From JAUSIF01 sp040901465 (GTDB lineage: Bacteria; Pseudomonadota; Alphaproteobacteria; Rhizobiales; Xanthobacteraceae), in NCBI GenBank assembly GCA_040901465.1, contig JBBDYN010000020.1:94962-158961 (forward strand): a stretch of DNA of 64,000 bases, given 5' to 3'. A program made the translations under genes and the position numbers. Under the pieces are notes generated by a model. It saw nothing but the letters and a program-made list of their open reading frames with translations, was not told the origin of the DNA and ran no database searches. Positions 59,109-64,000 of this stretch are shown piece after piece. How positions within the stretch are numbered: the stretch's first letter is position 1; every line of letters begins with the position of its first letter.

Positions 59109-59879
59109 TCAATCGGCGAGCGCGATCGCGGCGATCAGCCGGCCATAATCCGCCTCGCCGCGGTGCGTGGTGCGGCGGAAGCTGAAGAAGCGGACCTCGT
59201 CCGTGTAGGTATCGAAGCCGAGGTCGTCGATCACGCTGACGCCGGCGGACTTCAGCCGGAGTGCGATGAAGCCGGGCAGGTCGAACAGCGCGTGGTGGTC
59301 GCGCGAGGCCGGCGCAAAAAAGCGCAAGAACGCGGGGTCGGCGTCGCGGAAGCGCGCGACGAATTCCGGCCCGACCTCGTAGCTCGGCTGGCGGATGAGC
59401 GGACCGATGGCAGCGGCAATGCGGTCGCGAACTGCGCCGAGCTCGACCATTTTTGCAACCGCGGCCTCGATCACGCCGTCCAGCGCACCGCGCCAGCCGG
59501 CGTGTGCGGCGCCGATCACGCCGGCATCGCTGTCGGCGAGCAGGATCGGCCCGCAATCGGCGACGGTCACGCCGATCGCAAGTCCAGGTGTCTTGGAGAC
59601 AATCGCGTCGGCACGCGGTGCCTCGGCGCGCGTCCAAGGCTTGGTCGCGACCACTGCGTTCGAGGAATGAACTTGATAAGCGGTCACGAGCGTGCCGTCG
59701 GCGACTTGCAGTACGGCTGTCATGCGGCGACGGTTTTCGGCGACACGGGCGGGATCGTCCTTGGAGCCTTGGCCGCCGTTGAGGCTCGCGTAGCGTCCGT
59801 CCGACACGCCGCCTTCGCGCGTGAAGAAGGCGTGGCGCAAATAGCGTAAGCCCGAGAGTTTCGGCGACTGAATCATCAT
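59109..59879 (-). CDS. pgeF: Peptidoglycan editing factor / polyphenol-oxidase-fold protein PgeF
   Basis: Cytosolic protein of 256 residues (DUF152/laccase-domain family), known in E. coli to remove L-Ser wrongly built into peptidoglycan precursors. The metal-binding residues are visible: His in AYQVHSSNAV, Cys in VTVADCGPILL and His in IGAAHAGWRGAL. I use ATG 59879 (MMIQSPKLSGLRYL); a TTG at 59915 overlaps the previous gene and is an alternative. Third of the lgt-midA-pgeF run, a common alphaproteobacterial order. Confidence 0.92.
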   Translation of the reverse strand: MMIQSPKLSGLRYLRHAFFTREGGVSDGRYASLNGGQGSKDDPARVAENRRRMTAVLQVADGTLVTAYQVHSSNAVVATKPWTRAEAPRADAIVSKTPGLAIGVTVADCGPILLADSDAGVIGAAHAGWRGALDGVIEAAVAKMVELGAVRDRIAAAIGPLIRQPSYEVGPEFVARFRDADPAFLRFFAPASRDHHALFDLPGFIALRLKSAGVSVIDDLGFDTYTDEVRFFSFRRTTHRGEADYGRLIAAIALAD

Positions 59880-59904
59880 CGCGGTCAAGCTCGCCGTGCC
59901 CGCG

Positions 59905-60984
59905 TCACGTGTCAAATCCAGGTGGCGCCGGGAGTGCGGGATGCGTCAAGGCGAGCGCCTTGAACAATTCGCCCATCCCGGGCGAGGGGCCGGTCAGCCG
60001 CCTGACCGCTTCGTCGACGAGCGCGGCAGTGTTCGCATCCTTCCCGCGTTTCAGATTTTCCGCGCGCAGTTCGATGCCGAGGACGCGAAGAAAGTCTCCC
60101 TGGGTGACCGGACCGAGCGCGTTAACGCCGGTCTGCATGGCGGTTGCCGTAAGCTGTTCGAAGTCGACGTGCGCGGTGAGGTCGGCCTCGCCGGGATTTT
60201 CCAGCGGGTCGGCGACGCGATGCGCGCGTACCGCTTGCAACGTGTCGCCGAAGGCGCTTTGCACGTGGCCGTAGTCGACGATAAGCGCGGCGCCGCCAAA
60301 CGCGGCGATTTTGCGCGCAATCTCACGGATCGGAGCAAGATCGCGGCGCTCGAGCATTGCGCCCGGCTTTGCCTGAAGCTTTGGCAGGTTCGCACCGACG
60401 CCCGGCAACGGGACGGGATCGAGGGCGAAGGCGAGCCGTCCATCCTTAATCCCGACCCTACGCTCATGCCAGCCGTCTTCTGTCCTTATCAATTGATCGA
60501 CCGGCAGCGCGTCGACGAATTCATTGGCAATTGCGATGAGCGGGCCCTCGGGCAGCGTGTCGACGCTGCGATGCCATTGCGCGCCGGCGCCGACCGACGC
60601 GAGCGCCGCACGCTGACGCTCGGCAAGCACGGGACTCGTCTCCACAAGATGCAGGTCGATGGCGGCGCGGAATACAGGCGCGACTTTTGCCGTGCGCAGC
60701 ATATCGGCCATCAGCGTGCCGCGGCCGGGACCGAGCTCGACAAGATGGGCGGGGCGGGGCGCGCCCATCATGCGCCAGACTTCCGCGCTCCAGATCCCCA
60801 GCAACTCGCCGAACATCTGGCTCACTTCCGGTGCGGTGACAAAATCGCCCGCCGCGCCGAAGGGATCGCGCGTCATGTAGTAGCCGTATCGCGGGTCACC
60901 GAGGCAAAGTGCCATGTAACGCGAAACGGGAATCGGGCCTTCGCTTTCGATCAGCGCGCGGATTTCCTGTTCGAGCGCGCTCAT
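59905..60984 (-). CDS. SAM-dependent methyltransferase, MidA/NDUFAF7 family
   Basis: Protein of 359 residues homologous to mitochondrial NDUFAF7, which methylates an arginine of the NDUFS2 subunit during complex I assembly. MALCLGDPRYGYYMTRDPFG and AGDFVTAPEVSQMFGELLGI are diagnostic, and LVELGPGRGTLMADMLR is motif I. IANEFVDALPVDQLIR is the second family motif. A bacterial role in NADH dehydrogenase assembly is inferred. Its ATG overlaps the lgt stop (ATGA). Confidence 0.92.
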   Translation of the reverse strand: MSALEQEIRALIESEGPIPVSRYMALCLGDPRYGYYMTRDPFGAAGDFVTAPEVSQMFGELLGIWSAEVWRMMGAPRPAHLVELGPGRGTLMADMLRTAKVAPVFRAAIDLHLVETSPVLAERQRAALASVGAGAQWHRSVDTLPEGPLIAIANEFVDALPVDQLIRTEDGWHERRVGIKDGRLAFALDPVPLPGVGANLPKLQAKPGAMLERRDLAPIREIARKIAAFGGAALIVDYGHVQSAFGDTLQAVRAHRVADPLENPGEADLTAHVDFEQLTATAMQTGVNALGPVTQGDFLRVLGIELRAENLKRGKDANTAALVDEAVRRLTGPSPGMGELFKALALTHPALPAPPGFDT

Positions 60985-61799
60985 GCCGCGGTCGGGCGGC
61001 GCATCGCGAAGATGATCGCAATGACGCCGATGATGATCATGGGCAGAGACAGGAGCATGCCCATGGTGAGTCCGCCGGCGAGAAACCCGATGTGCGCATC
61101 GGGCTCGCGGAAAAATTCACCGAACACGCGCGTGAGTCCGTAGCCGGCGACGAACAATCCGCCGATCAGGCCGGGACGCGTGAGCGCGCCGCGGCGCATG
61201 GCGAAGTACAGGGTCAGAAACAGCACGACGCCTTCGAGGCCTGCCTCGTAAAGCTGACTCGGGTGGCGCGGCTGCGGCCCGGCGTGGGGAAATACGACCG
61301 CCCAGGGGACTTCGGTGGCGCGGCCCCATAACTCGCCGTTCACGAAATTGGCGAGGCGGCCTAGTAAGAGTCCGATCGGCGTCACGATCGCGGCGATGTC
61401 GAGCATGGACAGGACCGGAATCTTGCGCCGCCACGCGAACAGGATCAGCGCAAGCACGGTGCCGATGAAGCCGCCGTGGAACGACATGCCGCCGCGCCAC
61501 AGGACGAAAATCTCAAGCGGATGGGAAAGAAAATAGGTGGGCTGATAGAACAGCACGTAGCCGATGCGGCCGCCCAGCACGATGCCGAGCGCGCACCAGA
61601 CGATCACGTCGTCGACATCGACCGGACGGATCGGCGAGTATCCGCTCCACGCTTGCCCGTCCGCGGCGACGCGGCGCGCGAGCCACCAGCCCGCCAAGAT
61701 GCCGGCGACATAGGCAAGCGCATACCAGCGGATCGCGAAGGGACCGATCGAGATCAGGACCGGATCGAAATCCGGGAAAGGGAGCGCGAGGGTCGGCAT
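60981..61799 (-). CDS. lgt: Prolipoprotein diacylglyceryl transferase
   Basis: Inner-membrane enzyme of 272 residues that adds diacylglycerol to the lipobox Cys, the first step for lipoproteins such as the one at 58430. Signature GRLANFVNGELWGRATEVPW, WRGGMSFHGGFIGTVLAL and RHPSQLYEAGLEG are present. Several helices span the protein. ATG 61799 (MPTLALPFPDFDPVLISIGP) is the start; the extra upstream frame is not conserved. Divergent from ubiK. Confidence 0.96.
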   Translation of the reverse strand: MPTLALPFPDFDPVLISIGPFAIRWYALAYVAGILAGWWLARRVAADGQAWSGYSPIRPVDVDDVIVWCALGIVLGGRIGYVLFYQPTYFLSHPLEIFVLWRGGMSFHGGFIGTVLALILFAWRRKIPVLSMLDIAAIVTPIGLLLGRLANFVNGELWGRATEVPWAVVFPHAGPQPRHPSQLYEAGLEGVVLFLTLYFAMRRGALTRPGLIGGLFVAGYGLTRVFGEFFREPDAHIGFLAGGLTMGMLLSLPMIIIGVIAIIFAMRRPTAA

Positions 61800-61937
61800 C
61801 GCGGCGTGATCGGCTCGGAGGATGGGGAAGTCAAGCCGACAAAGGCGCTGAAATCGGGGCGGCAAAGCGCGCTTGCGTCATTCCTTGTGAGGCCCCATGT
61901 CATTGTCTTCGAGCCCATCGTTCGCGCGGAGGCGCGC

Positions 61938-62228
61938 ATGACCCAGACCAACAACCGGTTCTTCGACGAGATGGCCCGCCTGATGAACGACGCCGCCGGC
62001 GTGGCCGACGGCGTGCGGCGTGAAGTTCAGACGCTCGTACAGTCCCAGGCGGAACGCATCCTGCGCGACATGGACGTGGTGACGCGGGAGGAGATCGAGG
62101 CGGTCAAGGAAATGGCGGTGAAGGCGCGCGAGGAAAACGAGCGTCTGGGCGCACGACTCGCCGAAGTTGAAAAGAAGCTCGGAATCGAGCCCGCGAAGGG
62201 CAGCAAGGGCGGCTCCGGAGTCGCCTGA
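61938..62228 (+). CDS. ubiK: Accessory factor UbiK family protein
   Basis: Small helical protein of 96 residues of the BMFP/YqiC family, which helps the ubiquinone-synthesis complex in other proteobacteria. FFDEMARLMNDAAGVADGVR is followed by a coiled coil (VTREEIEAVKEMAVKAREEN ERLGARLAEVEKKLG), the standard UbiK layout. The tail is Gly/Ser/Lys-rich. ATG 61938 is divergent from lgt. Confidence 0.9.
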   Translation: MTQTNNRFFDEMARLMNDAAGVADGVRREVQTLVQSQAERILRDMDVVTREEIEAVKEMAVKAREENERLGARLAEVEKKLGIEPAKGSKGGSGVA

Positions 62229-62297
62229 TACGGGCGTTTCGTCGCGCGCTGCCGGAAGCTTGTGGATGCTTCCAATCAGACCATTGAAGCACAGACC

Positions 62298-62401
62298 GAA
62301 TCCGATTCTGCTGCGCTCGCGAGCGTTCGTGGATTGTGGAACGTTGTCGCAGTTCCGTGATGATTCGGTCACGCTGCCGCCATACGGGGCCGGGACGAAT
62401 C
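62298..62401. promoter_or_regulatory. Cluster of four GANTC (CcrM) sites upstream of YbjN gene
   Basis: GANTC occurs at 62298-62302, 62304-62308, 62362-62366 and 62397-62401, four in 104 bp, where base composition predicts well under one. GANTC is the CcrM methylation site of alphaproteobacteria, and clusters can mark promoters whose activity depends on methylation state through the cell cycle. Function here is inferred. Confidence 0.4.
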
Positions 62402-62477
62402 ATCTTCATCGGTGGGGCGTGCGCCGTGCGGGGGCACATTCGGCCCACGCATAACAATAACGATCACGGGGTCGAGC

Positions 62478-62978
62478 ATGGCTTTCACCGAAATGGATGT
62501 CGAACATCCGGCAAATCCGGTCGATTTGGTCGAGCGGCTGGCGTCGCTCAATGACTGGAGCTTCGAACGCTCCGGCGATTGCGAGATTTCGCTTTCGATC
62601 ACGGGTCGCTGGGCCGATTACCACGTCTCCTTTCAATGGATGAGCGAGATCGAGGCGCTGCACCTCGCGTGCGCGTTCGATCTGAAGGTACCGGAGGGCC
62701 GCCGGCCAGAGGTGCTGAAGCTGCTCGCCATCGTCAATGAGCAGCTCTGGGTCGGCCACTTCGATCTGTGGTCCGACGAAGGCATGGTGATGTACCGCAA
62801 CGCGCTCCTGCTCGCGGGCGGCGCCACGGCGAGCGGCCGGCAGTGCGAGGCGCTCTTGAAGAGCGCGCTCGACGCGGCCGAGCGCTGCTTCCCGGCGTTC
62901 CAATTCGTGATCTGGGCCGGCAAGACGGCGAAGGAAGCGATGGAAGCCACGCTGTTCGAGACCGCCGGCGAGGCATGA
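62478..62978 (+). CDS. YbjN domain-containing protein
   Basis: Protein of 166 residues. The YbjN fold (T3SS-chaperone-like) is indicated by GDCEISLSITGRWADYHVSF, VNEQLWVGHFDLWSDEGMVM and YRNALLLAGGATASGRQCEA. Function is unclear in all family members. ATG 62478 is selected as start; the frame further upstream is not conserved. It is followed 1 bp later by proC, so both are probably cotranscribed. Confidence 0.88.
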   Translation: MAFTEMDVEHPANPVDLVERLASLNDWSFERSGDCEISLSITGRWADYHVSFQWMSEIEALHLACAFDLKVPEGRRPEVLKLLAIVNEQLWVGHFDLWSDEGMVMYRNALLLAGGATASGRQCEALLKSALDAAERCFPAFQFVIWAGKTAKEAMEATLFETAGEA

Positions 62979-62979
62979 A

Positions 62980-63807
62980 ATGAATCCGCTCGCGTCGGTA
63001 CCGGGAGCAGTTCTGCTCGTCGGCGCCGGCAAGATGGGCGGCGCGATGCTCGAGGCATGGCTCGCGCGCGGCATGCCGCCGGCTCTGCTTTCCGTCATGG
63101 ATCCAGCACCGCCACCCGACGTTGCGAAGCTCATCGCCGCGCGGCGCATCATGCGAGATCTTCAGCCGCAGTTGATCGCGACGCATGCGGCGATTGTGCT
63201 TGCGGTGAAGCCGCAAGCTGCGTCGGCGGCGATGCCGGTCGTCGCGCGTTTCGTTGGCCGCGATACGGTCGTGATCTCGATCATGGCCGGACGCACGATC
63301 GGATTTCTCGCGAAGCATCTGCCGAAGGGAACGGCGATCGTGCGCGCGATGCCGAACACGCCGGCTTCGATCGGCCACGGCGTCACGGTGGCGGTGCCGA
63401 ACGCGCGCGTGAAGAGCGGCGCGCGTGACCTCGCGGATGCGTTGCTTTCGGCGACCGGGCCGGTCGAGTGGATCAAGAACGAGAAATGGATGGACGCGGT
63501 GACGGCCGTGTCCGGCTCGGGCCCGGCCTATGTGTTTCTGCTCGCGGAAAGTCTCGCGCGTGCTGCTGCCGCCGTGGGATTGCCGAAGCCGCTCGCGGCG
63601 CGCCTCGCGCGTGCGACCGTTGCGGGCGCAGGCGAACTACTGCACCGCTCGGAACTCGACGCGGCGAAGCTTCGCGAAAACGTGACCTCGCCCGGCGGCA
63701 CGACGGCGGCCGCGCTCAAGGTGCTGATGGGCAAGAGCGGCCTCGATCCGTTGATGAAAAAGGCTGTGGCGGCGGCCACGCGCCGCTCGCGCGAGCTTGC
63801 GGGCTAG
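62980..63807 (+). CDS. proC: Pyrroline-5-carboxylate reductase
   Basis: Last step of proline synthesis, NAD(P)H-dependent, 275 residues. The Rossmann motif is VLLVGAGKMGGAMLEAWLAR. AMPNTPASIGHGVT and the signature VSGSGPAYVFLLAESLARAA are diagnostic, with the C-terminal ENVTSPGGTTAAALKVL motif. Immediately downstream of the YbjN gene and upstream of a TetR gene. Confidence 0.96.
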   Translation: MNPLASVPGAVLLVGAGKMGGAMLEAWLARGMPPALLSVMDPAPPPDVAKLIAARRIMRDLQPQLIATHAAIVLAVKPQAASAAMPVVARFVGRDTVVISIMAGRTIGFLAKHLPKGTAIVRAMPNTPASIGHGVTVAVPNARVKSGARDLADALLSATGPVEWIKNEKWMDAVTAVSGSGPAYVFLLAESLARAAAAVGLPKPLAARLARATVAGAGELLHRSELDAAKLRENVTSPGGTTAAALKVLMGKSGLDPLMKKAVAAATRRSRELAG

Positions 63808-63870
63808 GGCCTTTTCTCGGCCACACGGCTATCCTAGATTCAGACCGGGTGCTGAATTGTGGAGGTCGCC

Positions 63871-64000
63871 ATGGCCAAGGCCAACCGCGACAAGATCATT
63901 GAATCATTTTTGGCGCTGCTCGTGGAGACGCCGATCGAGCGCATTGGTTTCGCGGCGATCGCCGCGCGCGCCGATGTGCCGCTCGCCGACCTGCGCGGCG
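63871..64000 (+). CDS. TetR/AcrR family regulator, 5' part (runs off window)
   Basis: The first 43 codons of a regulator gene. GGAGG lies 5 nt before ATG 63871. The visible part, MAKANRDKIIESFLALLVET followed by PIERIGFAAIAARADVPLAD and LRG, is a TetR-type helix-turn-helix (AxIAxxAxVxLxxLRG). The ligand-binding part is beyond the window edge. It may be cotranscribed with proC. Confidence 0.78.
   Translation, partial: MAKANRDKIIESFLALLVETPIERIGFAAIAARADVPLADLRG

Overview
The window looks like chromosome of an alphaproteobacterium, most likely order Hyphomicrobiales (Rhizobiales). The evidence is high GC throughout, a SciP (DUF1153) gene beside flagellar genes, a PmtA-type phospholipid methyltransferase, an MbfA-type membrane ferritin, the DUF1285 / CoA-pyrophosphatase / DUF6111 / cca block, the lgt-midA-pgeF block and the rplY-pth-ychF block. 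Cytochrome b and c1 are separate genes, unlike the fused fbcH of Bradyrhizobium and its close relatives. There is no rRNA, CRISPR array, insertion sequence or prophage. A run of ten N (12883-12892) marks an assembly gap inside a transporter gene.

Region by region. (1) 1-15741 is an accessory catabolic region: a branched-chain-type ABC uptake system, a MarR regulator, small oxidoreductases and hydrolases, then a CoA-thioester set (SDR, acyl-CoA dehydrogenase, enoyl-CoA hydratase, class III CoA-transferase, HMG-CoA lyase-like enzyme), an IclR regulator, an MmgE/PrpD protein and a TRAP transporter. Two divergent promoter regions here carry matching pairs of palindromic sites spaced exactly 20 bp apart, so the IclR protein probably controls the set. 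(2) 15818-20828 holds tRNA-Met, pmtA, mnmA and fliK-flgD-sciP with a sigma-54-type promoter. (3) 20850-28702 holds a drug/metabolite exporter, a phosphoesterase, mbfA, two Nudix/GNAT enzymes and two xi-class glutathione transferases flanking a less GC-rich methyltransferase. (4) 28707-35545 is a tightly overlapping MoxR-DUF58-VWA/DUF4159 operon on the minus strand. (5) 35742-38534 is DUF1285-nudix-DUF6111-cca. (6) 38548-42615 is a small accessory patch: an exported methyltransferase-like protein, a DM13 protein, an agmatine-deiminase-like enzyme and a barrel-like protein with a C-terminal S74 chaperone domain. (7) 42619-64000 is mostly housekeeping: hemF, trmL, petABC, apt, two MaoC proteins, ychF-pth-rplY, FkbM, a threonine aldolase, prs, a peroxiredoxin, a rhodanese with divergent LysR, pgeF-midA-lgt, ubiK, a YbjN protein, proC and the start of a TetR gene.

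The most unusual observation is in hemF. A pair of perfect 11-12 bp palindromes (43322-43383) sits in frame inside the coding sequence and encodes about 21 extra residues just before the conserved glycine-rich motif. This resembles the protein-coding palindromic elements known from Rickettsia. A different nested palindromic repeat of about 68 bp lies at 28104-28171. Other points are the paired IclR-type sites, the barrel-S74 fusion, an SDR lacking its catalytic tyrosine, and a coherent but unproven route for a beta-methyl dicarboxylate through HMG-CoA.
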